Positions 1 through 11,119 of a stretch of DNA of 64,000 nt are shown here, one piece after another; the stretch's first letter is position 1, and every line of letters starts with the position of its first letter. Made by a program: the position numbers and the translations under genes. The notes under the pieces were generated by a model. That model saw nothing but the letters and a program-made list of their open reading frames with translations. It did no database searches and was not told where the DNA came from. The stretch comes from Euphorbia lathyris (taxonomy: Eukaryota; Streptophyta; Magnoliopsida; Malpighiales; Euphorbiaceae), in the NCBI RefSeq assembly GCF_963576675.1, contig NC_088911.1, forward strand, positions 131,815,929 to 131,879,928, in the 5' to 3' direction.

Positions 1-1067
1 ATTTTTCTGTGATGAAAAATAAATTAGCAGACTTGTGGAGACCAGGGAGAGGTATTACTATCACTGAAGTTGATTCAAACTTGTATTGTTTTGAATTTTT
101 TCATCGAGCAGACCGGGATAGAATTATGGCAGGGGGACCTTGGTCCTTTGCCAACCATCTACTAGTATGGGATGAATGGCCACCTGAGAGAGCAGCAGGA
201 GACATTCCCTTGACTCAAGTACCCTTTTGGATCCAGGTTACTGAGCTACCAGCTAGTCTTATGTCAGAAGAGGTGGGAAAGAAAATTGCTAACTTCATTG
301 GGGAGTTTATTGAGTATGATATTAACAATAATGTGGGAGGGAGAAGGCAGTACATGCGTTTGCGGGTTCTTGTGGATGTGCTCAAACCACTAAAGCGATG
401 CAAGAAGATAAAGGGGTCTACTTTTGAAGGGGGCTATATCCAATTCAGATATGAGAGGCTATCTACCTTTTGCTATATTTGTGGAATGCTGGGGCATTCA
501 GAACGCTTCTGTGAACTCAATTTTCAGTATGATTCTAAGAGCATCAAGAGGGAATGGGGGGAGTGGCTGCGAGCTACTCCAAGACGAGGTCTAGAGAATA
601 CCGGGTCGAAATGGCTGAGGGAGAAGACTGGAGGAAGTAGTGAAGGGCAGATTGTGCCAGGGAAAATGCCATTGCGGGAAATCAATATGAAGGCAACCGA
701 GTATGAGATAAACAAGTCAAGTATTCGGCGTCAGACTATTCTGACTAAGCCTATGCAAATTCCCCGTGAACAGTATCGTGAGGTGGCTAGAGGTACCTAT
801 CAGAAGCCTTTAGTCAACAAAATTGTGGAGATTACTGAAGAGGAGGTAGCTATGGAGGAGGATTCTGTCCTGACAGTTCTTGAACAAAAGAAACGGCGAA
901 GAGAGAAGGGGTCAGAGGAAGTTGGCAATCCTTCACATCAGATTGAAGAGTTAATTCCAAAGGGTTCGATTAAAGGGGCTAATACTTCTGGTACTAATCC
1001 AGATAAATTAGCGTCTAATTTGAGTGATTCGGCGAGACCTGAGGTGCAGGTCCGCCGGGGATTATGA
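1..1067 (+). CDS. LINE ORF1 protein (DUF4283-like domain plus CCHC zinc knuckle), partial
   Basis: ORF1 of the LINE, a nucleic-acid-binding protein thought to package the element's RNA. The frame is open from base 3, so the true start is probably upstream; an in-frame ATG at 12 is the first visible one. The N-terminal third resembles the DUF4283 domain of plant LINE ORF1 and zf-CCHC proteins (W-x-P-G-R-G, then FEFFHRADRDRIMAGGPW). A CX2CX4HX4C knuckle (CYICGMLGHSERFC) lies at about 470-515. The C-terminal half is charged and low in complexity. The stop codon overlaps the ORF2 start in an ATGA at 1064-1067. No stop interrupts the visible part. Confidence 0.85.
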   Translation, partial: FSVMKNKLADLWRPGRGITITEVDSNLYCFEFFHRADRDRIMAGGPWSFANHLLVWDEWPPERAAGDIPLTQVPFWIQVTELPASLMSEEVGKKIANFIGEFIEYDINNNVGGRRQYMRLRVLVDVLKPLKRCKKIKGSTFEGGYIQFRYERLSTFCYICGMLGHSERFCELNFQYDSKSIKREWGEWLRATPRRGLENTGSKWLREKTGGSSEGQIVPGKMPLREINMKATEYEINKSSIRRQTILTKPMQIPREQYREVARGTYQKPLVNKIVEITEEEVAMEEDSVLTVLEQKKRRREKGSEEVGNPSHQIEELIPKGSIKGANTSGTNPDKLASNLSDSARPEVQVRRGL

Positions 1068-4000
1068 TCTGCTTGAGTTGGAACTGCAGGGGCTTGGGAA
1101 ATTCCCGTGCAATTCGTTGTTTAGGAGATTTGATAAAATCTCATAATCCCAGTTTAATTTTTCTTATGGAAACGCTAGTCGGTAAAGGCAAGATCGAGAC
1201 ATTACGAAGAAAATTTAAGTTTGACTACAATTTTGCAGTAGATAGCAGGGGCCACAGTGGAGGTCTTGCAGTCTTTTGGAAGAGATCAGCTGAAGTTAGT
1301 ATTTCTGGATATTCAGATCACCATATTGAGATGGCTGTTCGGGATGAGGCAAGAGGGGATTGGAGGATTGTGGGATTCTATGGGTATGCAAATAGAAACG
1401 AGCAATGGAAGTCTTGGGAGTTGATTCAGGCAATTGAAGCAACATCTATTCTTCCTTGGGTGGTATTGGGAGATTTCAACTGTATCCTTAATCAGAACGA
1501 GAAGAAGGGAGGTCCTCTTTATCCTAACTATATCATACAGGCGTTTTCTCATGTTGTTGAGTCCCATGATTTACAGGTCGGCTCAGGTGCATGGCTTTCT
1601 GCTTTTCCGAATTATAATTTCAGAAATTTAATGTCTACCTACTTGGACCACTCTCCCATTTTGTTGTCGACCGAGCTAGGTACCCGTGTTCAGAACAGAG
1701 CCCGATTTCGGTTTGAGACGGGTTGGATCCGGGAAAATGGCTTTAATGAGATGGTCAGGCAGAATTGGAGGGGCTGTAATCAGGTGGGAATTGTAGAGAA
1801 GCTCACTGCTTGCTCGGCCTCAATGGAGCAATAGGGTCGTGATTTTAGATTGAGGTTCACAAGGAAGATAACACGAATAAAAAGAGAATTGATGTGGCTA
1901 AGAGACAAGCAGGATGCTCAGTCAATTGTCAGATTTGGGGAGATCCAGGCACGGTTAAATGAAGCATTAGAGATGGAAGATTATTACTGGCAACAGAGGG
2001 CGAAAAATTTCTGGTTGAAGGGAGGTGATAGAAATACAAAATTCTTTCACGCATGTGTTAATGTCAGGCAACGCAATAATCGGATCACAAAATTAAGGAA
2101 CGACTCTGGGGATATTTGCACCGAGATCCCAGGTATGTGTGGCACTATAAAATCCTACTTCTCCAACCTTTTCTCTGCTTCTTCTACCACTTCCTACGAG
2201 ATCGTTGATGTTTTACCATCTTCGATACATGAACAATTTAATGAGTTGCTGATTGCTCCTTTTTCTATCGATGAGTTCAAAGCTGCTATTTTCCAAATGA
2301 ACCCAGATAAATCCCCGGGACCCGATGGGTTAAGTCTAGGATTCTTTCAGCAGTTTTGGGATCTGATTGGGACAGAGGTCTTTAATGCGTGTATCGGGTG
2401 GTTGAATGACAAGGAATTCCCTACTCATTTGAATGATACAATCATAGTGCTGATTCTTAAAGGTGAAGGTGCTGAATATATGTCTGATTTTAGACCAATT
2501 TCACTATGTAACGTGCTATACAAGTTAATTGCGAAGGTGCTGGCAAACAGACTCAAGCTGATTCTGCCTCACATAATATCTGAGAGTCAGTCGGCCTTTG
2601 TACCAGGCAGAGCATTAATTGATAACGTATTTATTGCATTTGAGTCACTGCACTATATGAAATGTAAGAGCAGGGGCCTTGAAGGTTATGTGGCTTTGAA
2701 ATTAGATATCAGCAAAGTGGATTGGGGTTTTTTGAAGGCAGTAATGATCAGGATGGGGTTTCATGATAGATGGATTGAGTGGATCATGCTTTGTGTCAGT
2801 TCAGTCTCATTCTCAGTCGCATTAAATGGATCACTTATCGAGCTGGCTAGACCGAGTCGGGGTCTGAGGCAGGGGGACCCTCTATCCCCGTATTTATTCA
2901 TAATTTGCTCGGAAGTGCTTTCATGACTATTATTTAAAGCTGAAGAGGATGGGAGAATTCATGGTTGTCGGATAGTTGCAGGGGCCCCTAGTGTAAATCA
3001 TCTTCTATTTGCTGATGACAGCTTTTTGTTCTTTAAAGCTACACGGGAAGAGAGTCTGACAGTTCAGGGTATTCTAAAGGACTATGAAGGAGCTTCTGGT
3101 CAGGCTATTAATGTGAACAAGTCAGGGATTTTCTTTAGCAAATCAGTTTCAGCTGAGCTTCAGGCAGAAATCTGCTCATTGCTACACATCTTCTCACCGC
3201 TGAACGCTGGGAGGTATCTATGACTTCCTTCTCTTATTGGGAGATCTAAGAAAGAGATTTTTAAGTTCCTATCTGCCCGCCTGCGTAAAAGACTTAGCAG
3301 TTGGAGTTTCAAGTTCTTATCTAATGCGGGTAAGGAGGTTTTATTGAAATCGGTTGCTCAAGCCTTACCAACATTTTGCATGAGTGCGTTTCTGATCCCG
3401 AAGTCTGTTTGTTCTGAACTTCAGAAAATCATGAACTCCTATTGGTGGGGTACGAAAGGAAACGGCAGAAAAAACATTCACTGGGTTAGCTGGGACGGTT
3501 TGAGTTACATGAAGGAGAAAGGGGGTCTTGGATTCCGCGATTTGCAGGACTACAATGTGTCCTTATTGGGAAAGCAGCGTTGGAAGTTTCTGAATAATCC
3601 TCACATGCTTGTTAGTAAGATATACAAAGCTAAATATTTTCCAAATGATACTTTTCTCACCTCTAGATTAGGCACTAATCCTAGTTATGTCTGGAGGAGT
3701 GTGTGGGCTTCGAAGAATCTTCTCCTGCAGGGGATGCGCTGGAGAATTGGTAACGAACAGCAGGTCCGCATATGGGGGGAGGCATGGTTGGCCCGTGATA
3801 GGAACTTTTATGTTCGTTCGGAGCGACCTGTGGACATGGACAATCTAAATGTCTCGAGTCTGATTGATAATGAGGCTCGTACTTGGAATAGGGGTAAAGT
3901 GATGAACTTGTTTGATCAGGATGATGCAAATGCTATTCTCACATTAACAATTCCATGGCAGCCAAGACAAGATCGATTAATATGGAACTTTACTAAGGAT

Positions 4001-5044
4001 GGAATTTACTCTGTGAAGTCTGGTTACCGGGTACTGGAGGATAATAGAAGTGATAGACTGGCTGTGAATGGGTGGAGGAGGTTGTGGGAATTGGATGTTC
4101 CGCCAAAGGTTAGAGTGCTACTTTGGAAAGTGGGAGCAAAGGTCTTACCTACAAGGTGGAGATTACACAATAGACACATAAGAGTCCCGTTCGAATGTCC
4201 GATGTGCAAGGTCAACATAGAGCATGATTACCACTTGTTTTTTGATTGTTCGTATGCGAAAGGGTGTTGGGATATTGTTGGTAAATTACAAGTACAGAAT
4301 GACGTTTGGCTCGAAGAGGACTGGCTGCTTAAATGCTTTGATATAATTGACAGCAGGAGCGCGAAGAATCTGGCGCTAGTGGTATGGACTGTCTGGACCC
4401 AGCGAAATCAACTAATCTGGAACAGCTCTTGCGCCTGTCCACAAGCTGCGATGGGAGCTGCTCGGGTGATGTTCAACGCGTGGAGCCTTGCGAATACGAG
4501 CAGTACCAGCGGAGACAGTCAGCGACATATAGGTCAGCTACCAGAGACGAGACGGTGGAGGAAACCAGCGAATGGCGTTTGGAAATGCAACATTGACGGA
4601 TCAATTTTTGCAGCTGAAAATAAATGTGGTTTAGGGGCAATTATCCGGGGAGCTGATGGGGTTTTTGTAGCTCTTTGTAGCTCTTTTTACATCGGGACTT
4701 TTGATCCGGGCATTGTGGAAGCCATTGCACTACGCTTCAGTTTGACTTGGCTGAGCTCCTTGAATTTCCAATCAGTGACTATTGAAACTGATGCGAAGGC
4801 GATCGTGGATAAACTTTATTCACAGAAGCAAGACCTTTCTGAGCTTGGTGGTATTATTGAAGAATGCAGAGATATTTTAGATAAAAATATTGACTTTAAA
4901 GTCGCGTTTATTCCAAGGCAAGCGAATGAGGCAGCCCATGCAATTGCAAGGAATACCTTATCACAAGCTAGCTGTTTTAATTCGTTTTCGGTTCCTTATT
5001 GGTTAGAAGCTATTCTTTGTAAAGATAATTCTTTCATTGATTAA
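1064..5044 (+). pseudogene. LINE ORF2 polyprotein: endonuclease, reverse transcriptase, zf-RVT, RNase H (broken)
   Basis: All parts lie in one reading frame interrupted by TAG at 1832-1834 and TGA at 2924-2926 and 3221-3223; there is no frameshift. The endonuclease begins with SWNCRGLGN and keeps GDFNCILNQNEKKGG and DHSPILL, but the stretch with the usual R-L-D motif is missing (jump near 1590). The RT shows NPDKSPGPDGLS, DFRPISLCNVLYKLIAK, QSAFVPGR and FADD (about 3009-3020). Motif A keeps LKLDIS but lacks the few residues that normally follow (the AYDR stretch). zf-RVT lies at about 4075-4270 and RNase H at about 4585-4960 with NIDGS, an acidic residue in VEAIAL, and ETDAK. It would encode target-primed reverse transcription, but this copy cannot. 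Confidence 0.92.
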
Positions 5045-5075
5045 TAAAGATTTCAGTTACCTTCAAAAAAAATAA

Positions 5076-5412
5076 ATAAATCATCCACTTAAAAATTGAA
5101 CAAATTGAACCTTAATCAATAAAAATAAAGTAACTTAGCGGTATCACTTAATGGTCGAAGAATGAAAGGTTGGTATTCAAATCTCACATTTTACATCTAA
5201 AACATAATAATTTTTTTAATATATAAAAAAGTTATGACGGGTAACAGGTACCGGGTACCCTGGAGGGTCTTCCCATACCTGTCCCATTACCCTAACGGGT
5301 AATGGTTTTGATCTCATACCCGTCCTATACCCTTTTATACAGGGTACGGATAGTCTCATTAGGGTCGGATAGTGTCGGGTACCCGCGGGTGGAGTACCCG
5401 TTGCCATCCCTA
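5076..5412 (+). repeat. hAT-like GGTACCC-rich repeat, right part (left part displaced by the LINE)
   Basis: This matches 12,401-12,730 base for base with scattered differences, starting from the segment aataaatcatccac immediately after the LINE tail. Its right end reads TTGCCATCCCTAG, whose reverse complement CTAGGGATGGCAA looks like the terminal repeat of many plant hAT MITEs. Multiple GGTACCCG motifs are present on both strands. It contains a tRNA-like stretch (5136-5195) with a B-box-like GGTTGGTATTCAAATC. The missing left third is expected upstream of the LINE, outside the window. Confidence 0.6.
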
Positions 5413-5415
5413 GAA

Positions 5416-5416
<1 letters not shown>

Positions 5417-5460
<44 letters not shown>

Positions 5461-5469
5461 GAGAGAGAG
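5417..5469. repeat. (GA)n microsatellite
   Basis: An almost perfect run of GA dinucleotides interrupted by single GG steps, directly after the hAT-like repeat. The open frame across it is low-complexity Arg-Glu and is not a gene. Confidence 0.95.
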
Positions 5470-5659
5470 TGGTTGAGGGTTATTAGTGAAGTCAGAATTC
5501 AATATATGCAGACATGTTTTAAAACTATGAATCCCAAGATGTTAAACAAGAGATACAAAATGTTTAGTAAAATTTTGAAACAACTACTTTTAGCAGAAAA
5601 ATCAGATGTTAGCTATAAGCACTATCAAACAACAAACAGGAACATGTAAACCAAACAGA

Positions 5660-6865
5660 CCATAAATCATTTATAAACGTGAGACAATTTTCTCTTCTTA
5701 TGACAAATTTCTTTTAGAGATAAATCAACACCAAGTTTAAGAGAAATTCAATTTTTCTGATTTTCTATGCTTGTTTAGAAAAATAAATCAATCAAATTTT
5801 TTAACTTAGTAAAGAGAACAATTTATGAAAAAAAAGTTAAATAATGTTTTACCAATTTGAAAAGAGTAACACATTTTCTTAAACTTTTCAAATATTACTT
5901 CATTCATTCTTACCCTTTTGAAAATAGTACCATCTACAACTTTTTTTTTTTTAGTATTGTAGCACTAGAAAATATTTTATTTTCAATACAATTTTTTTTT
6001 TCTAATCCAATATTTTTCAAAACACAATATTTTCTGATAAACAAACGGTACTTTTAAAATTATTTGGAAAGAATTTCAATCCAAAGATCCACGCTAGGGG
6101 AAGGTGAGCCAATTGAACAATGAATTAAGGGTAAAATGGTTTGAAGTTGGCAGAAAAGTCAATTTGGCCTCAAGGAAAGTTTATGTATTAACTCACTATA
6201 AAGTTGATAACAATTGACAAACTACATCAAATAGGGAACGAGGTTGACACAATTAAACAATTGATTAAAGGTCAAAATGACCTCTAAAATCGGGAGACAA
6301 TGTCAATTTAGCCTTAATCGAAGTTTATGTATCAATTCAATATCAAAGTTAGTAATAATTATCAAATTAGGTTAAATTAGACAAATTTCTAGATATTAAA
6401 ACCGGTTATTTTGAGTTAATTTATCAAATATCACTAATTTCAGGCTTGAATTAATATATTTTGATTTGAGCTAAAACTATAATGTGATAATTTGATAGAA
6501 TATTTAGATTCATCAAACAATTAGAGAAAGACAAGGGTGCCTTAGGGGAGTCTGATATTGGGAAACAGAATATAAATAAGTGGACCTTTTGAACTTGTAC
6601 TCCTCTTTTTTACTTTTAACCCCAACAATGCCCTTAGATCTTCTCCTTTTTCTAAGGGTACCCACACCCACAAAGCTAAGGGTACCCACACCCTCAAAGG
6701 TTCATGTAATTGGATTGTGGGAAAGGTAATAAATGATTAGAGGTAGGGCATAAAGCAATATTAACACTCTTACCTTATCCAAAATCACATCTATTATTTA
6801 ATAGTTGTATAAATCCATACTTATTATATATTATATAATAGTGATAAAATTTTATTGCGCAAGTC
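5660..6865. other. AT-rich non-genic stretch with degenerate tandem repeats
   Basis: No gene is seen. Besides the MITE-like copy listed separately, 6105-6370 holds two degenerate tandem units of about 130 bp (both contain CAATT-GA-CAA, GTCAATTT-GCCT and AAGTTTATGTAT), and 6650-6698 holds a 24-bp unit with GGGTACCCACACCC repeated twice in tandem. Confidence 0.6.
5757..6057 (+). repeat. MITE-like repeat, copy 1 of an inverted pair
   Basis: AT-rich sequence ending in AAACAAACGGTAC, clearly related to the reverse complement of 7351-7672 (shared blocks include the TTACCCTTTTGAAAA-like core and the CAAACGGTAC end). The CGGTACC/GTTTG terminus resembles those of plant hAT MITEs. No TSD was resolved. 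The short open frames on it are not genes. Confidence 0.5.
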
Positions 6866-7019
6866 TAGGTGCCTTCTTTGGTTACTTTGTTTTTGATAAA
6901 GTACCATTACTTGGTATGTTTTCACCATTGGATGATGAATTAAAAAATTAATCCAATGGTGAAAACACACAAAGTAAGACTTACTTTGTTAAAAACAAAG
7001 TAATCATATCCTTTACCGT
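6866..7019. mobile_element. Foldback MITE, TTACTTTGTTTTTGA family, copy 1
   Basis: A nearly full-length palindrome of about 150 bp: GGTTACTTTGTTTTTGATAA on the left is mirrored by TTAAAAACAAAGTAATC on the right, with internal inverted arms around CACCATTGGAT / ATCCAATGGTG. The same structure recurs at about 44,959-45,113 and 48,009-48,169. No coding capacity. The TSD was not resolved, so the superfamily is open. Confidence 0.75.
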
Positions 7020-7350
7020 AAGGTCCATATCAATTACTACTATGCTCATTATAGAATTAATATATTATAATTGGTTATCTACGTATATATAAATTCATAT
7101 ATATTATATATATTTTAGGTCCACAAATTAAATTAAGCATCTTAATATGATAATCCATAATTTACTATATTATATATGTAAATCTCATAATTGATTAAAA
7201 AAGAAAAAAAAAATACAATAATTACATTTTAATTGATAAGATTTAATGAACTAAATCATGATAAAATTTATAATATTTCAGTTGAAAATTTACCTATGAC
7301 TGTGAAAATTATGTCAAATTACATGGAGTGAAGGATTTTCTTTATCATTT

Positions 7351-7672
7351 AGGTACCGTTTGCTTGTCGAAAAATATTACGTTTAAGAAAATATTGGGTG
7401 TAGAAATTTTTTTTGTTGGAAAATAAATATTTTGCGATGTTTGGTTACAACAATGGAAAACGAGAAGAAGTTGTGGATATTTATTATTTTTAAAAGAGTA
7501 GGAAATACTGGAGTAGAGTTCCAAAAGTTTAGAAAAAATTTTACTCTTTGAAAAGGGTAAAACATTTTCCTCACTTTCTTCGTATAATTTTTTGTTTACT
7601 AACTTAAAAAAATTTCTAAGCAAACAAAACCGGAAAATTAAAAAAATATTTTACTGCATAGCATTTTCCGAT
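7351..7672 (-). repeat. MITE-like repeat, copy 2 (inverted relative to 5757-6057)
   Basis: Begins with GGTACCGTTTGCTTGTCG and matches copy 1 in reverse complement across about 300 bp. The terminal GTTTGCTT also recurs near the far end, which suggests short terminal inverted repeats. The apparent 92-codon open frame here is composition-driven and not a gene. Confidence 0.5.
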
Positions 7673-7805
7673 AAAAAAACTACAATTGCACAAATTTTTA
7701 TAAAAAAAAACAATAATATGTGTCTGCAATTCATTTGTTGCTTTTAAATATAAATCAATTTATGATTGAAATATATGTCATACTTTTAATTAGTTTGATA
7801 AAGAA

Positions 7806-8100
7806 AAACTATCATATTTTATATTATTTAATTTAATTTGTCAAATGGCAAGAATAAATCGTTTTTATTCATTTAAATTACTACTTTCATAAATAAATAA
7901 CGGTATACTTGATAAATAGAGATAAATAATCACTATGTTTGTTTCAGAGATAAAAAAATATCATATTTTATATTTATGTAATTTAACTTGTCAAATGGCA
8001 AGAATAAATCGATTTTTTTATTAAATAATACTTTAATAAATAAGTAAATAATAATGGTATACTTGATATATAGAGAAACAATTTTATCACTATTTTTATT
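7806..8100. repeat. Tandem duplication, about 149-bp period, two units
   Basis: ATCATATTTTATATT followed by TGTCAAATGGCAAGAATAAATCG occurs starting near 7811 and again near 7960, with later blocks (ACGGTATACTTGATA) also repeated. AT-rich and non-coding. Confidence 0.75.
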
Positions 8101-8179
8101 AAATTATATACTATTTATTTATTTATTTATTTTTATTAGTAGCCGAATAGATAATAGTTGATTTTTTTTTTTAGTATTA

Positions 8180-8470
8180 CTGTCACACCCGACCCTAGAC
8201 GACCTCAATCGGCATCGGACGTGAAATAGAAAGATCATAATTTTTACCCGAGTCTGAAAATTAAAAAGTCCTTCGTCCATTAATACCTACAGGCAGTCGT
8301 CTGTTGTTGTAAAGTAGTCAATGTGAAGCTTTCAGAAAGATGAGTAGTTTTGTGCGTAAGCATATCATTTCTGGACGAACCCGCCCCATCCAACAAAGAA
8401 GAACCGAACTTGACAGAGTAAAATTTTACTAAAAAGAGTAAAACAATAAAAGTCAAAATCAAAATAAACT
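8180..8470. repeat. Possible LTR fragment beginning TGTCACACCCGACC
   Basis: TGTCACACCCGACCCTAGACG resembles the start of some plant gypsy LTRs. Neither the other end nor a TSD was found, so this is only a suggestion. The rest up to about 9150 is AT-rich without a recognisable gene; 8540-8562 contains a short (GAATTC)n run. Confidence 0.25.
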
Positions 8471-9156
8471 ATAAAAAAAAAAATCTAAATGAACCAATTA
8501 AATTGATTTGAGTGGTTAAAGGTTTCAAGTCGCTTAAGCTAGATTTCGAATTCGAATTCGAATTCTAACATATGTAAAAAGATTTAATTAAGAAATTAAA
8601 AATATCTAACGAATTTCGAACCGAGAAATCGAATAAATAAACACTACTTTATTTTTTCAAATAAAGGCTTGTTAAAAAGGAACAATCCCAGCATTCAATA
8701 AATTTTGACATGGATGGATGAATGAAACCGACATAAATGATAAAGTTGAATCAAATAGATATTTGTTTTATTATTATTTTGTATTTTTGTTAAAGCAGTC
8801 TTAATCCAAAAATATATATAGTGAAATTCAGTTGTACATTATAAATGGGCTCAAGTGTTATGTAATTTTGCTTTCAGCATAAATAGACCACACATAAGAA
8901 CGGAATAGCATATATGATCTGAGGTCCCCTATTTAACTACCAATTTTCATTTTTGACCAAAATTTTAAGATGATTCCTATCTGTCTCTCTTTTCCCTCAC
9001 ATTCTTCTATTTTAACATAAAGTTGTCACACTCCATGTGAACTAAGATAAAGTAAGATAAATTTAACACTTCATCGGTATAATATCATGTAGATATTGTC
9101 CACTGTCATTATAAGGATCGGTGGTTTTCAATGCGTATATATATTGGAAATATATC

Positions 9157-10211
9157 GGGTAAATTATACTTGTGGAACTTGAACTTTGCTCTTATTTTTA
9201 TCATTATCAGTGGCGGAGTCAGGAAATTAGAGTTGGGGGGGGGGGCTAATTTTAAACGTGCGGTTAGGGGTAATTTTTCAAAGTAACATCATCATTTTTG
9301 TGTTTTTGCTGAAATATAAAAAAGTGTTCAACATAAAAAAGATTAAACATATTTAATTTTTTTATTAGTTCAATGCTAGTTTCTAAAAAAATTATAACAT
9401 TTTTACATTTTTTATTTTTAGTTTTAAAATTTTAAAATTTAATTTAGAAATTAAGTTGTTTGAATCTCAAAAATAAGAAATTAATTTTTTTAATTGAAAA
9501 ATAAAATAAAAATAAATAAACTCTTTCTAAAATAAATTGAGGTTGGAGGGAGTTGAATCTAGGACCTTTTAAAAATGAGTAAGTATATTTAACCATCTCA
9601 TCTACCTTTACACAATCAAATATTACTACATAGAATCTATATAGACTAAAATTAGAGATGGACTACGAGAGACACAACTACGGATACTCAAAGGTGGAGC
9701 CGATGGCCGGGAGGCCAACACTGGGCTGGCTCCGCCCCTGATCATTGTCCTTGAACAACAAAACTGAATATTATGACCATTGAACTTTGTACATTACTAA
9801 TATTATGACCCTTTTTACTATTGAACAAGATGATCACTTCGATAGCAAGTAACCCTCCATTGTAAAGCTGATGGAAATTATATTCTAAATAACTTTAATT
9901 TTTGAAGCTTTTAGTTTTGAAGTCATTTGAACGTTGTTTGGTTAGGAAAGATAAAAATGGTTGTTTAGAGAAAATGATGATTGAAAAATCGAAAACTGTG
10001 GTTCCACTAGAAATATGGTTGTTAACAACTTTAATTTTTTGAACCTTTTTATTTTGAGATTGTCATAGATTATTTTGACTTGGTCAATGGAAAAAAGACT
10101 ATTATGTTAGTAAAATGCAAAGTTCAGGGTCATAATGTTCGATTTTGAAGTTCAGGAGGCCATAATAAAAGTAAGAGCAAAGTTCATAGGCTATGGGTGA
10201 AATTTACTCGA
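9157..10211. mobile_element. Long-TIR MITE, GGGTAAATT family, with a nested hAT MITE
   Basis: The left end CGGGTAAATTATACTTGTGG is mirrored by the right end (reverse complement CGAGTAAATTTCACCCATAG), and the inverted arms can be followed for more than 100 bp on each side. Flanks AAATATAT (left) and AAATATAG (right) match at 7 of 8 positions, a likely 8-bp TSD. It is interrupted at 9208-9740 by another MITE; without that insert it is about 515 bp, close to the 519-bp relative at 11.12 kb. Phrases such as TGAACTTT and GGCC-TGAA repeat through the arms. Non-coding. Confidence 0.75.
9208..9740. mobile_element. hAT-type MITE (CAGTGGCGGAG...CTCCGCCCCTG)
   Basis: Terminal inverted repeats CAGTGGCGGAGTCAGG and, on the other end reverse-complemented, CAGGGGCGGAGCCAGC. 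Flanked by ATCATTAT (9200-9207) and ATCATTGT (9741-9748), an 8-bp TSD with one mismatch, as expected for hAT. 533 bp, non-coding, non-autonomous. Confidence 0.88.
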
Positions 10212-10990
10212 AATATAGCTTAGCTCAATCCATCTCTCTCCATTTACAATGTAAGATTTAATTCATTTCTACCCTATTAACATTTTATTGTCGTTTCTTA
10301 TTCCAACCTTCCACCCTAACATCACCTCTCTCTCTCAAGATGAGATCATTATTAATATGTCAATGAGGACTACTTTGACCCAAGTCTCACTCATTGGACT
10401 ATAAATTTGAGTCTCACTCCTTGGTCTTCACAACTTTAACATATGTCTACGTATTGAAAACTCAACTTTAACAGATGTTTACGTATTGAAAACTCACCTT
10501 AACATATGGATTGGTTATAATAACACTATCAATCTCTTTCCATTTTCTGATGTAGATTCAATTTATTTCTGTTCGCATCGCCATTTTTTAAGGCCACCCT
10601 TTACTCAAGGCTTCCATCCTAACACTACCCTTTCAAAATCAAGCTGTTATAGTCCTACGAGTTTCCGCCTTGCTCATCACAAAACCAACACCTCGTATAT
10701 TGAGAATCGACTCTAATATCAATTGTAACAATCCGATTTAATACCACATAGATATTATCTGTTTCGTCCCAAATTGATTTCCTTAGTTTTTACGCATTTG
10801 AAATGTGTGTACACATATTGAAATCACGCTTTATTAATACATTTTAGTCAAATATCTCTTCATTTTCAATGTATAATTTAATTCATTTATATTTCTATTA
10901 CGTATTACGTTTTCAGATTTGGATCAAACTGTTTCGCTTGTCAAATCTGTATTGAAAATGATTTCGGTATAAACGTGGATAATAAAGTGA
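10207..10990. repeat. Dispersed repeat, about 0.8 kb, copy 1 (partner at 13,927-14,710)
   Basis: This shares many blocks with 13.93-14.71 kb in the same order: ATAGCTTAG-TC-ATC, CTTCCACCCTAA, GTCTCACTCATTGG, GTATTGAAAACTCA, CAATCTCTTTCCATTT, and ATCAATTGTAACAA-CCG followed by ATGTAGATATT-like sequence. Internal motifs repeat about twice (TTTACGTATTGAAAACTC). No coding potential. In both copies it sits directly right of the GGGTAAATT-family arm, so the two were duplicated as one block. Confidence 0.65.
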
Positions 10991-11119
10991 ATAGTATATA
11001 AAGATTATAGAAAAAGAAAAAGAAAGTAGAGATATCGAAAGTGAAAAATAAATAAATGCATAATTTATCTCTTTGGAAAATCAGTTTGTTTTTATAGGTT
11101 AATGGTTATTAAAAAACTA

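Larger units (their letters stand above)
1..5075 (+). mobile_element. L1-type LINE retrotransposon, cut by the left edge of the window
   Basis: A plant non-LTR retrotransposon read left to right: ORF1 with a zinc knuckle, then ORF2 with endonuclease, reverse transcriptase, zf-RVT and RNase H domains, ending in an A-rich tail at about 5064-5080. There are no LTRs. The 5' end is outside the window because ORF1 is already open at base 1. The tail runs straight into the interior of a hAT-like repeat whose intact relative lies near 12.4 kb, so the LINE inserted into that repeat. ORF2 has three in-frame stops and at least two in-frame deletions, so this copy is dead. Confidence is high for the class and moderate for the exact 3' boundary, because the A tail merges with A-rich target sequence. 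Confidence 0.93.

Noticed and set aside
5302..5649. 115-codon open frame across the GA microsatellite
   Set aside because: Composition-driven Arg-Glu run joined to hAT-like repeat and AT-rich DNA, no family resemblance.
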